This document shows positions 28,096-37,606 of a stretch of DNA of 64,000 nt, piece after piece. How positions within the stretch are numbered: position 1 is the stretch's first letter; every line of letters starts with the position of its first letter. Origin of the DNA: an uncultured Luteimonas sp. Its GTDB lineage: Bacteria > Pseudomonadota > Gammaproteobacteria > Xanthomonadales > Xanthomonadaceae. Where the stretch lies: the NCBI GenBank assembly GCA_934541015.1, contig CAKTDC010000005.1, positions 47,989 to 111,988 of the forward strand. Reading direction: 5' to 3'. Under the pieces are notes generated by a model. The model had not been told where the DNA came from, did no database searches, and was given only the letters and a program-made list of their open reading frames with translations. The position numbers were made by a program, and so were the translations under genes.

Positions 28096-29583
28096 ATGAG
28101 CGACCTGCAGGACCTCCTGGCGCTGATCCGCGCCGACACCCCGCTGATCGTCATCGAGACCGCGGACGAGGCGCGGGTGGTGGACCTGTTCCGGCAGTCG
28201 CTGACCCGGCTGTGGCGGGCGCTGTACCGCTGGTCGATCACCGAGGGGCTGCGCCGGATCGACCTGGACCGCGAGGATCCGTCCGAGATCCCGCCCGATT
28301 CGAGCACCACGCTGGCGGCCATCCGCAGCGCCGACCAGCGCGGCATCTACCTGCTGCTCGACTTCCACCCCTACCTGGGCTACGCCGGCACCCAGCGCCA
28401 GCTGCGCGAGATCCTGCAGCGCCGCGACTGCCTGCCGCACACCGTGGTCCTGGTCGGGCACAAGGTGGAGCTGCCGCCGGAGCTGGAGACCAAGGCCAAG
28501 CGCTTCCGCCCGCGCCTGCCCGACGCCAACGCCCTGCTGAAGATGGTGCGCGAGGAGGCGGCCGCCTATCAGCGCGAGCACGGCGGGCGCCGGGTGGAGG
28601 TCGACGGCGACGCGGTGCGCCGGATCGTGGCGCACCTGCAGGGGCTGGACCTGCACGACGCCCGGCGCATCGCCCGCCACCTGATCTTCGACGACGGCGC
28701 GCTCGACGACCGCGACCTGCCGGCACTGGCCAGGCTGAAGTTCGAGCTGCTCAACCGCAGCGGCCACCTGCATTTCGAGTACGACACCGCCGGCATGGAC
28801 GATGTCGCCGGCGCGCGCCGGCTCAAGCGCTGGATCGGGCAGCGGCGGCCCGTGTTCAGCGGCGGCGAGGCTCCGCCCGGGCTCGATCCGCCGCGCGGCA
28901 TCCTGCTGCTGGGGGTGCAGGGCTGCGGCAAGTCGCTGCTGGCCAAGGCGGTGGCTGGCGGCTTCGGGGTGCCGCTGGTGCGCATGGATTTCGGCACGCT
29001 CTACGCCAAGTACCACGGCGAGACCGAGGCCAACCTGCGCGCGGCGCTGGCCTCGGCCGAGCAGCTGGCGCCGTGCGTGCTGTGGATCGACGAGATCGAG
29101 AAGGGGCTGGCCGCCGACCGCGGCGACGGCGACGGCGGCGTCTCGCGCCGGGTGCTCGGCTACCTGCTGACCTGGATGGCCGAGCGCAGGACGAAGGTGT
29201 TCCTGGTCGCCACCGCCAACCAGGTGCAGGAGCTGCCGGCCGAACTGCTGCGCAAGGGCCGCTTCGACGAGATCTTCTTCGTCGACCTGCCCGACGCGGA
29301 GGTGCGCGCCGAGGTGTTCGCGCTGCACCTGCGGCGCCGCGGCCTGGATCCGGCGCAGTTCGACCTGCCCGCGCTGGCGCAGGCGGCCGAGGGTTTCTCC
29401 GGCGCGGAGATCGAGCAGGCCATCGTGTCCGGGCTGTACACGGCGCACGCCAACGGCGTGCCGCTCAACGACTTCCTGCTGCGCGGCGAGCTCCGGCAGA
29501 CGCGGCCGCTGTCGGTGCTGATGCGCGAACAGGTCGATGCCCTGCGCGCCTGGGCGGCCGGGCGCACCGTGGCGGCCGACTGA
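28096..29583 (+). CDS. AAA+ ATPase, Ycf46-like
   Basis: A 495-residue AAA+ protein with a long N-terminal domain (residues 1-~240; LLALIRADTPLIVIETADEARV, then a region like the Ycf46 family) and one ATPase module: Walker A GVQGCGKSLLAK near 273-281, Walker B CVLWIDEIEKGL near 327-337, sensor VATANQVQELP, and the Arg-finger region LRKGRFDEIFFVDLP. The C-terminal lid contains GFSGAEIEQAI. The ATG at 28096 is used rather than a TTG at 28078. Function is not established; Ycf46-like proteins occur across bacteria and plastids. Confidence 0.85.
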   Translation: MSDLQDLLALIRADTPLIVIETADEARVVDLFRQSLTRLWRALYRWSITEGLRRIDLDREDPSEIPPDSSTTLAAIRSADQRGIYLLLDFHPYLGYAGTQRQLREILQRRDCLPHTVVLVGHKVELPPELETKAKRFRPRLPDANALLKMVREEAAAYQREHGGRRVEVDGDAVRRIVAHLQGLDLHDARRIARHLIFDDGALDDRDLPALARLKFELLNRSGHLHFEYDTAGMDDVAGARRLKRWIGQRRPVFSGGEAPPGLDPPRGILLLGVQGCGKSLLAKAVAGGFGVPLVRMDFGTLYAKYHGETEANLRAALASAEQLAPCVLWIDEIEKGLAADRGDGDGGVSRRVLGYLLTWMAERRTKVFLVATANQVQELPAELLRKGRFDEIFFVDLPDAEVRAEVFALHLRRRGLDPAQFDLPALAQAAEGFSGAEIEQAIVSGLYTAHANGVPLNDFLLRGELRQTRPLSVLMREQVDALRAWAAGRTVAAD

Positions 29584-29673
29584 AACGCGCGGTTTGCGCG
29601 ATCGCCGCGGCCGGACCATGATGCGGGCATCCTGCACCGGACCCCGGCGGTTCCGCCGCCCGGGAACAGCGCC

Positions 29674-30102
29674 ATGCGCAACCTCCGCCGCCTGTCCACG
29701 TTGCTGTGCCTGTCATGGGCCGCCGCCGCGCACGCTGCAGGACCCTGCCCGGCGCTGCCCGGGACCAGCCCGGTGCACTGGGACCAGCGCGTCATCCCCG
29801 GCTTCAGCGTCTGCAGGGCGCTGGCCGACGACGACGGCCGCGAACTGCTGTCGGTGACCCTCGGCGAATCGACCCCGTTCCGGCCGCAGAACGCGCTGCT
29901 GGAGGGCTCGGCCCGCATCGACGGCCACAAGGTGCGCTGGTACCGCGGCCAGGACGGCTTCAACCCGGAGCTGCTGCTGCGCGAGACCGTGGTGCGGCTG
30001 GCGCGGCGGCGGGTGGCGCACATCGTGGTGCGGGCGGAGAACGAGGCGCAGCTGCTCCAGGGCCTGCAGCTGGCAGAAGGGCTGCGCTTCGCCGATCCCT
30101 GA
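29674..30102 (+). CDS. Secreted hypothetical protein, 142 aa
   Basis: Not recognised. It has a clear signal peptide (MRNLRRLSTLLCLSWAAAAHA) and a ~120-residue mature domain with two cysteines (GPCPALPG, FSVCRALADDDGREL) that could form a disulfide. DGHKVRWYRGQDGFNPELLLRETVVRLARRRVAHIVVRAENEAQLLQGLQ looks like an alpha/beta fold. Periplasmic or secreted location inferred. Confidence 0.7.
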   Translation: MRNLRRLSTLLCLSWAAAAHAAGPCPALPGTSPVHWDQRVIPGFSVCRALADDDGRELLSVTLGESTPFRPQNALLEGSARIDGHKVRWYRGQDGFNPELLLRETVVRLARRRVAHIVVRAENEAQLLQGLQLAEGLRFADP

Positions 30103-30147
30103 TCCGCCGGCGACCGGCAGCGCGGCAGATGGCCCGCCGGCGGCGCC

Positions 30148-30456
30148 TCAGCGCGCGCAGCGCCAGGCGGCGAAGCGCTGGCTGCCGCGGTCGGGTTCGC
30201 CGAGCGGGTGGATGGTGTCGGCCTGCAGCCCCGGCGCCTCGTTGCGGGCCAGGGTTTCCAGTTCATCGCGGACCTTGCGCGGGTTGCGCTCGATGAAGGC
30301 CAGGCCGTGCTTGACCGAGACCTCCACCTCGCCGCGCTTCTCGCAGCCGGCCGGCTCGCTGGCGGCCACCCGCACCGCGCTGGCGCCGGGCGCCATGTGC
30401 ACCCAGGTGCAGGCCGACAGGACGGGCAACAGCAGCAGCGGCAACAGCTTGCGCAT
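30148..30456 (-). CDS. DUF4156-like lipoprotein
   Basis: A 102-aa lipoprotein (MRKLLPLLLLPVLSAC, lipobox LSAC16). The mature part VRVAASEPAGCEKRGEVEVSV followed by ERNPRKVRDELETLARNEAPGLQADTIHPLGEP matches DUF4156/YjeI-type proteins: a conserved Cys, then an N-rich helix and a strand. Role unknown. It is convergent with the secreted protein gene ending at 30102. Confidence 0.8.
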   Translation of the reverse strand: MRKLLPLLLLPVLSACTWVHMAPGASAVRVAASEPAGCEKRGEVEVSVKHGLAFIERNPRKVRDELETLARNEAPGLQADTIHPLGEPDRGSQRFAAWRCAR

Positions 30457-30599
30457 GGCGATCCTCGGTGGCGGCGGCGGCGCAGCCGCGGCGGTCCGGT
30501 CATTCTGGCCGCCGGCCCGCGCGGCGACAACCGCGTCAGCCGCGCGCGTGGGCCTGCGGTTCATGCTGGCGCGATGCCCGGGGGCTTCGCGTGAGAGCA

Positions 30600-30627
30600 G
30601 GGCTTCCGGCCCGGCCGCCGGAAGCCC
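30600..30627 (-). terminator. Strong hairpin downstream of TonB receptor gene
   Basis: A perfect 11-bp stem (GGGCTTCCGGC / GCCGGAAGCCC) with a 6-base loop lies about 80 bp after the receptor stop. There is no T-run, so it may act as a transcript-end stabiliser or a weak terminator. Confidence 0.5.
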
Positions 30628-30707
30628 CCCGCACCCAGCCCCGCCGGGAGGCGGTCCGCGCGCACCGGCTCCGGAGCACGCGGACCCGCCCGCAACCGCT
30701 GGTGGCG

Positions 30708-33695
30708 TCAGAAGTTGAGCCGCATCCCGACCATGTAGCGCGCGCCGAACTTCTCGAACTCGGACACCCGGTAGCGCTCGCCCTCGTAGCGGATGCCGGG
30801 CTCGCGCAGCAGGTTGTTCGCCTCCAGGAAGACTTCCGCGTTCCTGTTGAAGCGGTAGCTGGCCTTGAAGTCCAGGCGGCCGACCTCGTCCCAGTAGGTG
30901 TCGCCGAGGATGTCGCCGTCGCCCAGGCCGTCGATCCACTCGGTGCGGTACTGCCAGCTCAGGCGGGTCGACAGGCCGTAGCGCTCGTACGACAGCGCGA
31001 TGTTGTAGATGAAGTCCGACGAGCCCGGCAGCGCGACCTTGCGCCCGTCCGGCGTCTCGGTCTCGGTGTCGTTGAAGGTCACGTTGCCGCGGATGCCGAA
31101 TCCGGCCGCCCAGTCGGGCAGGCCCCAGCGTTCGGCGAACGGCTCCAGGGTCTGGGAGAAGGCCAGCTCGACCCCGGCCAGGTGGCCGCTGCCGCCGTTC
31201 TCTGTGGTGTCGAAGCGGTCCTCGGAGCGGTCGAACCCCGCCTCGTCGAGCACGTCGCTGCCGAAGCGCGGGCGCTCCATCTCCAGCAGCACGTCGCTCA
31301 GGCGCTTGTAATAGGCGCCGACCGAGAAGAACGCGCCCGAGGGCATGTACCACTCCAGGTAGGCGTCGACGCCGACCGCCTTCTCCGCCTCCAGGTCCGG
31401 GTTGCCGCCGCTGATCACGCCTTCTTCGTCGTCGATGTTGAAGTTCGGCCGCAGCAGGGTGAAGTCGGGGCGCGCGGCGCCGGTATTGGCCGACAGGCGC
31501 AGCTTGAGCTGGTCGTTGATGTCCCAGTTCAGGTGCACGCTGGGCAGGACCACGGTGCTGCTGCCCGAAACCCGCACCGGCGAGAACACGCCGTCGCGCT
31601 GCACCAGGGCCTCGCCGGTGTTGTCGACCTGCTCCACGCGCACGCCGGTGACCAGGTTGCCCCAGTCGAACCAGGTGGTGGCCATGGCGTAGCCGGCCAG
31701 CACTTCCTCCGACACCCTGTAGTCGTTGGTCTCCGAATCGCCGGCGCGGACGTTGCTCAGCCCCTGGCCGTGCAGGCCGGCCCAGATCGCCCGGGCCTCC
31801 TTCGCGGAAAAGTAACGGAAGGTGTAGCCCAGCGGCAGCTTGCCCTTGTAGGGGGTGTCGATGGAGAAGTCGGCGGGGGACGGGAAGCGCACACCCGCGG
31901 CCAGCAGCGTCGCCGGCACGATCTCCAGCACCTGCCGCGTGTCCTCCTTGGTGCGCTTGTCGTACTGCAATCCGAACTGGACGTCGGCCGAACGCCCGAA
32001 CAGGTCCATCCCGCGGCTCAGGTCGAAACGGCCGCTGCGCGAGCGGCTGTCCTGCAGGCGGGTGGTCGAGCGCAGGTACACGAACTCGTAGTCCTGCGAG
32101 TCGAGCGAGCGCTTGTAGTCGCCCGTCGAGAAGGTGCCATCGGGATTGACGATGGTCTGGTACAGGCGCACCCCGTGGTTCTCGCGGTCGGTGAAATCGT
32201 AGTCCACGGTCGGCCGCAGGCTGTAGTCGACCGCGCCGTCCGGCCGCGGGCTGCGCCAGGCCGAGTTGAACGACGGCCCGTGCTCGGACTTGGAGGCGGT
32301 GTAGTTCAGGCGCCAGGACGCGTCCCACTCGCCGAAGCGCTGTTCGCCACCGAGCGTGTTCGTGAAGATGCTCTGCGCGGTGTGGTTGATGTTGAGCGTG
32401 CTGTCGAGCTCGACGCCGTGGATGCGGCCCTGCAGCGGCGTGTTGCCGGTACGCACGTCGGCATAGCCGCGGGTGACCGTGGCGCGGTCGGTACGCACCG
32501 CGCCATCGTCGAGGTCGAACTCCATCGCGTTGCGCAGCTCGTCGTCGGTGAACTCGGTGTGGATGCTGCTCAGGAAGAAGCGGTGGTCGTCGGACGGGCG
32601 AAAATCGAAGCGGCCGGCGAACGCGGTATTGCTGCGGGTCAGGCGGTAGAGCTTGTTCTGGTGGGCGTCGGCCCAGGCGCGGGTCTCGCTGCCCGGCTCG
32701 CGGTCCTCGGAGGCGACTTCCCAGTCGGTCTCGAAGTTGTCGGTGATCATGTCGCGCTCGTAGGTCGACGCCGACAGCGCGATGCCGAAACGATCGTCGG
32801 CGAAGGTGTTGGAGATGAAGCCGGCGACGTCGTACTGGCGCCCGCCGCCCAGGTCGTTGTAGCCCAGGCCAGCGCTGAGCGAAGTCTTGAGCCCGTCGTA
32901 GTCGAACGCGCCGCGGGTGACGATGTCGATATTGCCCGCCAGGGTCTCGCCGGACATGTTGGCGGTGACCGCCTTGCGCACGACCACCGAGTTGGCGATC
33001 GCCGACGGCACCGTGTCGGTGCGCGCGCTCTTGCCGCCCGGGGCGATGACGTTGACGCCGTCGAAGGAGATGGTGCTCCAGCGCGAGGGCGCGCCGCGCA
33101 GGCTGATGGCGCGCTCCTGGCCCTGGTCGCGCTCGACCGCCACGCCGGGCAGGCGGCCCAGCGCGGCGGCGATGTTCTGGTCGGGGAAGTGGCCGATCGC
33201 GTCGGCCGCGACCACGTTCACCAGCGCCGTCGAGGAGCGCTGCAGCTGGAAGGCCACCGCTTCGGACTCCGCCTGCGGGCGCGAAGCGGTCACGGTGACC
33301 CCATCGAGCGTCGACATGTCGGTACCGGGGGCGGCCATCGCGACGTTCGCGGTCACCGCGCTTCCCGCCGACACCACCACCGTCTCCTCGCGCGTTGGCC
33401 GGCCGAAGAAGCTGACCACGAGCGTGTGCGTGCCCTCGGGTACGCGCCGCAGGGAATAGCGGCCCTCCGAATCGGTCACCGCGACCACGTCCAGCCCGCG
33501 GATGCGGACCTCGGCACCGCGCAGGAAGCCGCCCTGCGCGCCGTCGGACACCACGCCGACGACTTCGCCGGCGTTGGCCGGCGTCGCGGTGGAAAAGATC
33601 TGCGCGTCGGCACGGGCCGACCCCGACGGGGCGGCAACGCCCAGCGCGATCGCGACGGCGCAGAACAGCGCGGTCCTCATTTGATTGGCAACCAC
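30708..33695 (-). CDS. TonB-dependent receptor (TIGR01782-like) with N-terminal carboxypeptidase-regulatory-like domain
   Basis: A 995-aa outer-membrane active transporter. After the signal peptide comes a CarboxypepD_reg-like domain (VVGVVSDGAQGGFLRGAEVRIRGLDVVAVTDSEGRYSLRRVPEGTHTLVVSFFG), then a TonB-box-like DGVTVTAS, a plug (FPDQNIAAALGRLPGVAVERDQGQERAISLRGAPSRWSTISFDGVNV) and a 22-strand barrel ending in Phe (MVGMRLNF). The plug motifs fit the Xanthomonas/Caulobacter TonB receptor group. I prefer the GTG at 33695 because AAGGGG lies six bases upstream; the ATG at 33680 has no ribosome site. Substrate unknown; many of this group import glycans or peptides. Confidence 0.9.
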   Translation of the reverse strand: MVANQMRTALFCAVAIALGVAAPSGSARADAQIFSTATPANAGEVVGVVSDGAQGGFLRGAEVRIRGLDVVAVTDSEGRYSLRRVPEGTHTLVVSFFGRPTREETVVVSAGSAVTANVAMAAPGTDMSTLDGVTVTASRPQAESEAVAFQLQRSSTALVNVVAADAIGHFPDQNIAAALGRLPGVAVERDQGQERAISLRGAPSRWSTISFDGVNVIAPGGKSARTDTVPSAIANSVVVRKAVTANMSGETLAGNIDIVTRGAFDYDGLKTSLSAGLGYNDLGGGRQYDVAGFISNTFADDRFGIALSASTYERDMITDNFETDWEVASEDREPGSETRAWADAHQNKLYRLTRSNTAFAGRFDFRPSDDHRFFLSSIHTEFTDDELRNAMEFDLDDGAVRTDRATVTRGYADVRTGNTPLQGRIHGVELDSTLNINHTAQSIFTNTLGGEQRFGEWDASWRLNYTASKSEHGPSFNSAWRSPRPDGAVDYSLRPTVDYDFTDRENHGVRLYQTIVNPDGTFSTGDYKRSLDSQDYEFVYLRSTTRLQDSRSRSGRFDLSRGMDLFGRSADVQFGLQYDKRTKEDTRQVLEIVPATLLAAGVRFPSPADFSIDTPYKGKLPLGYTFRYFSAKEARAIWAGLHGQGLSNVRAGDSETNDYRVSEEVLAGYAMATTWFDWGNLVTGVRVEQVDNTGEALVQRDGVFSPVRVSGSSTVVLPSVHLNWDINDQLKLRLSANTGAARPDFTLLRPNFNIDDEEGVISGGNPDLEAEKAVGVDAYLEWYMPSGAFFSVGAYYKRLSDVLLEMERPRFGSDVLDEAGFDRSEDRFDTTENGGSGHLAGVELAFSQTLEPFAERWGLPDWAAGFGIRGNVTFNDTETETPDGRKVALPGSSDFIYNIALSYERYGLSTRLSWQYRTEWIDGLGDGDILGDTYWDEVGRLDFKASYRFNRNAEVFLEANNLLREPGIRYEGERYRVSEFEKFGARYMVGMRLNF

Positions 33696-33958
33696 AAGGC
33701 ACCCCTTCGATGTGATATCCGGCCGCGCCCCGGCCCGCGTGACTGCGGGGGACTTCGGCAAACTCCTGAACTGGTCAGGTCCTGACCGGCAGTAACCGGC
33801 CGCCTGCCCGCGGGTGCCCTGGCGGCACGCGCTACGCGTCACCCTTGCTGGAGGCGCAAAAATTATTGCGGCGCAACATTACCCGGCAGGAACGCACAGA
33901 TGTCGCACCGATGACACGGGTGCCACTTGCCCGTGTCGTCGTCGACGCGCACCCGCGC

Positions 33959-35299
33959 TCACTTCCCGTCCGATGCGGGCTTTCGTTCGTGCCCGCTCCA
34001 GCGCTGCGCTTCGGGCAGCGCACCGTCGCGCAGGTGCAGGCGCGGGTACTCGTCGATGATCCGGCCCTGGTCGTTGACCACCACCAGGCTCCGGAAGCTT
34101 CCCTGCAGGGTCAGCACGATCGCGTGCGACTGGCTGGCGACGTGGTCCAGGTACCAGGCCTTTTCACCGTCGTGGCTGCGGCCGATGTCGCGCACGCCCA
34201 CGCCCCAGGCGCCGTCGCCCATGTAGACGACGCCGCGCGGATCGATGCGCCCGGCGCGCATCGGCCAACTGCGCTTGTAGGCATGGTCGTGGTGCTCGAA
34301 CGCCATCGGCACGCCATGTTGCTCGAACAGCGGCGACCAGTGTTCGCGCACCCGCCTGTGCACCTGGCCATCCCAGTGCCGCACCGAGGGATAGGCGCCG
34401 ACGTGGTAGACCGGCAGCACGTGGGCGACCCGGCCGGCGCGGCTGGCGAGCGCCTGCTGCAGCCAGCGGGTCTGTTCGCCGGCAATCGGATTGGTGTGGT
34501 CGCTGTCGAGCAGCAGCAGGCTCAGGTAGTCGCCGAAATCCAGCGCGCCATAGCCCGGCTGCCCGGGGAAGGCCGCAAGGCGATAGTAGTAGGGCGCGAT
34601 GCGCAGCCGTGAGGCGTCGTCCTGCGCGTAGGGCACCAGGCCCCTGCGCAGTTCATGATCGTTGCTGTCGTGGTATCCGCCGCGGACCTCGTGGTTGCCG
34701 ATGCCCATCACCAGCGGCACGGTGCGGCCGTCGGGCGTGACGAACTCGCGCATCACCACGTCGAGGAATTCGTACCAGCGGCCGATGTTGCGCTCGTCGC
34801 CATTGGCATAGGCGAGGTCGCCGCCCCAGACCACGAAATCGGGGTCCAGCCGCATCGCCTGCCGGGTGACGCGGCGCGAAACCTCGTTGCCGCGCACGTC
34901 GCCGCCGATCGCGACCCGCACCGGCCGGCTGATGTTCTCGGCGGGCATGGTGCGGAAGCGGCGCTCGCGCCCGTAGCCGCCGACCTTGAACAGGTACTCG
35001 GTGTCCGCCAGCAGGCCGGTCAGCTCGACGCGGTGGACGACGCGATCGGAGCCGGGCAGCGGCTGGCGGCTGCCCGTCGCCACCGCCCACGCCTGCCCGC
35101 CCTCCGCAGGGCGCCAGCTCACGCGCACGTCGTCGTCATCGCCGTCGACGTGCCAGTCGATGGTCATCGTGGTGGTCGGATCCCGCTGCCAGGCCAGCAG
35201 CAGGCCGTGCGGGTCCAACGCCGACTGCGCCCTGGCCGGCAGGCAGGCAAGCGCGGCGAGCAGCACGCCCAGGGCGAGCGCGTGGATCGAACGGGGCAT
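33959..35299 (-). CDS. Secreted purple-acid-phosphatase-like metallophosphatase
   Basis: A 446-aa exported phosphoesterase (signal MPRSIHALALGVLLAALACLPARA). An N-terminal fibronectin-like domain (MTIDWHVDGDDDDVRVSW, LTGLLADTEYLFKVGG) precedes the metallophosphatase core: IGGDVRGN, WGGDLAYANGDER, GIGNHEVRGG and FEHHDHAYKRSWPM, carrying the dinuclear metal ligands. GGAGGAG lies upstream of the ATG at 35299. It is divergent from an alkaline phosphatase gene, suggesting a shared role in scavenging phosphate from organic esters. Confidence 0.87.
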   Translation of the reverse strand: MPRSIHALALGVLLAALACLPARAQSALDPHGLLLAWQRDPTTTMTIDWHVDGDDDDVRVSWRPAEGGQAWAVATGSRQPLPGSDRVVHRVELTGLLADTEYLFKVGGYGRERRFRTMPAENISRPVRVAIGGDVRGNEVSRRVTRQAMRLDPDFVVWGGDLAYANGDERNIGRWYEFLDVVMREFVTPDGRTVPLVMGIGNHEVRGGYHDSNDHELRRGLVPYAQDDASRLRIAPYYYRLAAFPGQPGYGALDFGDYLSLLLLDSDHTNPIAGEQTRWLQQALASRAGRVAHVLPVYHVGAYPSVRHWDGQVHRRVREHWSPLFEQHGVPMAFEHHDHAYKRSWPMRAGRIDPRGVVYMGDGAWGVGVRDIGRSHDGEKAWYLDHVASQSHAIVLTLQGSFRSLVVVNDQGRIIDEYPRLHLRDGALPEAQRWSGHERKPASDGK

Positions 35300-35461
35300 G
35301 GCGGAACTCCTCCGGAGGAACGGCGGACATCGCTGCCGACGCCACGGCTTGCGCACTCGATTTCCGGGAGGTGTTCCCGTGGCGCGGGCTCCGCTCAGGA
35401 TGCCGGGCCCGGGTTGCGCCGCGGTGAAATGCAGGTTGCGCACGGGTGACGACGCTGGCGG

Positions 35462-35479
35462 ACGTCATCGCCGCGTCAT
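35462..35479 (+). promoter_or_regulatory. Possible Pho box between divergent phosphatase genes
   Basis: Two GTCAT-containing 7-mers (ACGTCAT and GCGTCAT) are spaced by four bases, an 11-bp repeat as in PhoB boxes (CTGTCAT-N4-CTGTCAT). The match is partial. It lies 84 bp before the alkaline phosphatase ATG and 163 bp from the metallophosphatase start. Confidence 0.35.
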
Positions 35480-35562
35480 CGGCAACCGCGAGCATGCGCG
35501 GTTCGCGCAAGCCGGGCCCAAGCCGGGCGCGCCGCCTTCCCCCCTTTCCTGGAGTCCGTCCG

Positions 35563-36726
35563 ATGCGCCTTTCTCCGTCCCCGCATGGGCTTGCCATCGT
35601 CCTGCTTGCGGCACTGGCGATCCCGATGGCGCTGTCGGCTGCACCGACCGCAGCGCCGGAAGCGCCGCGCGCGAAGAACGTCGTGCTGTTCCTTGCCGAC
35701 GCCGCCGGCGTCTCCGCCCTGCACGGCGCCAGTCTGCACGGCTACGGCGAGCCGCTGAAGCTGCACATCCAGGGCTGGCCGCACCTGGGCCTGAGCGAAA
35801 CCTCGCCGGTCGACCGCTGGGTGTCGGACTCGGCCAACGGCATGTCCTCGATCATGACCGGCAGCAAGACCCGCAACGGCGTGATCAGCCAGGGCCCGGA
35901 CGCCGAGCGCGGCACCCGCGACGGCACGCCGATGAAGACCCTGCTCGAATACGCCGAGGAGCGCGGGCTGCGCACCGGCGTGGTCAGCACCCAGTCGATC
36001 GCCGACGCGACGCCGGCAGCGGCGTACGCGCATTCGAACGACCGCAGGAAATGGGGCGAGATCTTCCCGCAGGCGTTCGCGCCGCGCTACGGCGACGGCG
36101 TCGACGTGCTGATCGGCGCCGGGCGCGAGAAGATCGGCGCCCAGCTGGCCGAGGCCGGCACCAGCTTCGAGGCGCTGGCCGCCGGGCACGGCCGCGCGAT
36201 CCACGCCTCGCTGGCGGAGGTGGACGCGTCCAACGCGCGCCCGGTCGTGGTCGCCGACCGCATCGACGCGCGCGAAGCCACGCTGCGCGCGCTCGAGCTG
36301 CTGCAGCGCTCGCCCCAGGGCTACCTGCTCGTGGTCGAGTGGGACGCGCACACCGACGATGTGCGCAAGGGCCTGCAGAACCTGGTCGACTTCGACCGGC
36401 TGATCGCCGAGGTCGAGCAGCGCGTCGACCTCGACGACACCCTGCTGCTGTTCACCGCCGACCATTCCTTCGGCGTGCAGGTCGACGGCGGCCAGCGCGG
36501 CGTACCGCTGCTGCAGGGCTACGAGGAGTGGAAACAGGCGCAGTCCGCCGGCGCGGACGACGAGGATCTGGTCCGCCTCGAGCACGTGCTGGTCAACCGC
36601 ACCCACACCGCCGAGGAGGTGGTCGCGCTGGCAACCGGCGCCGGCGCGCAGGGGGTACGCGGCTACTTCCCGAACACGCACCTGTTCCAGGTGGTGCTCG
36701 ACGCCTGGGGCTGGGACGCCGACTGA
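35563..36726 (+). CDS. Secreted alkaline phosphatase, PhoA superfamily
   Basis: A 387-aa exported phosphomonoesterase with signal MRLSPSPHGLAIVLLAALAIPMALSA. NVVLFLADAAGVS holds the first metal Asp; the nucleophile Ser is in WVSDSANGMSSIMTGSKT (S90); VVEWDAHTDDVRKGLQNLVDFDRLI and LLFTADHSF are the later metal-binding blocks. Loop lengths are short relative to E. coli PhoA (~450), as in the compact alkaline phosphatases. The ATG at 35563 gives the signal peptide; an earlier ATG at 35446 would bury it. Divergent from the metallophosphatase. Confidence 0.87.
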   Translation: MRLSPSPHGLAIVLLAALAIPMALSAAPTAAPEAPRAKNVVLFLADAAGVSALHGASLHGYGEPLKLHIQGWPHLGLSETSPVDRWVSDSANGMSSIMTGSKTRNGVISQGPDAERGTRDGTPMKTLLEYAEERGLRTGVVSTQSIADATPAAAYAHSNDRRKWGEIFPQAFAPRYGDGVDVLIGAGREKIGAQLAEAGTSFEALAAGHGRAIHASLAEVDASNARPVVVADRIDAREATLRALELLQRSPQGYLLVVEWDAHTDDVRKGLQNLVDFDRLIAEVEQRVDLDDTLLLFTADHSFGVQVDGGQRGVPLLQGYEEWKQAQSAGADDEDLVRLEHVLVNRTHTAEEVVALATGAGAQGVRGYFPNTHLFQVVLDAWGWDAD

Positions 36727-36841
36727 CGGCCCCGCGGCTTCCGGCATCCGCCACCTGCCCCGCCGGGCAGGTCGGGCGGATGATCCAGCGCCGGCCCCGC
36801 TCGTCCGGGCATCGCGACCGCCGATGGTGCATGCTGGCGCC

Positions 36842-37555
36842 ATGGACACCCGATCGCGCACCGCCCTGGTCACCGGCGCCAATCGCGGCCTCGGCCTGGA
36901 GTTCGCCCGCCAGCTGCTCGCCGGCGGCAGCCACGTCGTCGCCGCCTGCCGCCAGCCGGGCAAGGCCACCGCGCTCAACGCCCTGGCCGGCGAGTACCCC
37001 GGGCGGCTGCACGTGCTGCCGCTCGACGTGGCCAGCCCGAAATCCCGGGCCGAGCTGCTGCGCGAGCTGCCGCTGGTCCTGGGCGAAGACGGCCGGCTCG
37101 ACCTGCTGATCAACAACGCCGGCGTGCTGCACAGCGGCGAGCGCTTCGGCGCACTTGCCGCCGACACCCTCGACGACAGCTTCCGCACCAACGCCGCCGG
37201 CCCGCTGCTGCTGACCCAGGCGCTGGCGCCGTGGCTGGCCGACGGCGCGAAGGTGGTCAACCTGTCCTCGCGACTGGGGTCGATGGCCCTGACCGGACGC
37301 TTCGGCAGCCCCAGCTACGACATCAGCAAGGCGGCGCTGAACATGGTCACGGTGCTGCTGTCGCACGCGCTGGCCGAACGCGGCATCGCGGTGCTCGCGG
37401 TCAGTCCCGGCTGGGTGCGCACCGACATGGGCGGCGCCGGGGCCGACCTCGATCCGGCCGAGGCCGCCGCCGGCATCCTGCGCGTGGCCGAGGCGCTCGA
37501 CATCTCCGGCAGCGGCCGATTCGTCGACTGGAAGGGCGAACCGGTGCCGTGGTGA
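36842..37555 (+). CDS. Short-chain dehydrogenase/reductase (C-factor-like)
   Basis: A 237-aa NAD(P)-dependent SDR. TALVTGANRGLGLEFARQL is the Rossmann TGxxxGxG motif, LLINNAGVL the NNAG motif, VVNLSSRLGS the catalytic Ser and PSYDISKAALNMVT the YxxxK pair. SPGWVRTDMGG and the short C-terminus place it with C-factor/carbonyl-reductase-like SDRs. Substrate unknown. The ATG at 36842 opens MDTRSRTALVTGAN. Confidence 0.88.
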   Translation: MDTRSRTALVTGANRGLGLEFARQLLAGGSHVVAACRQPGKATALNALAGEYPGRLHVLPLDVASPKSRAELLRELPLVLGEDGRLDLLINNAGVLHSGERFGALAADTLDDSFRTNAAGPLLLTQALAPWLADGAKVVNLSSRLGSMALTGRFGSPSYDISKAALNMVTVLLSHALAERGIAVLAVSPGWVRTDMGGAGADLDPAEAAAGILRVAEALDISGSGRFVDWKGEPVPW

Positions 37556-37606
37556 CCCGGAGATGACCGCCGCGACAATACGCACCCCCGCGAAAGACCG
37601 GCCCAC

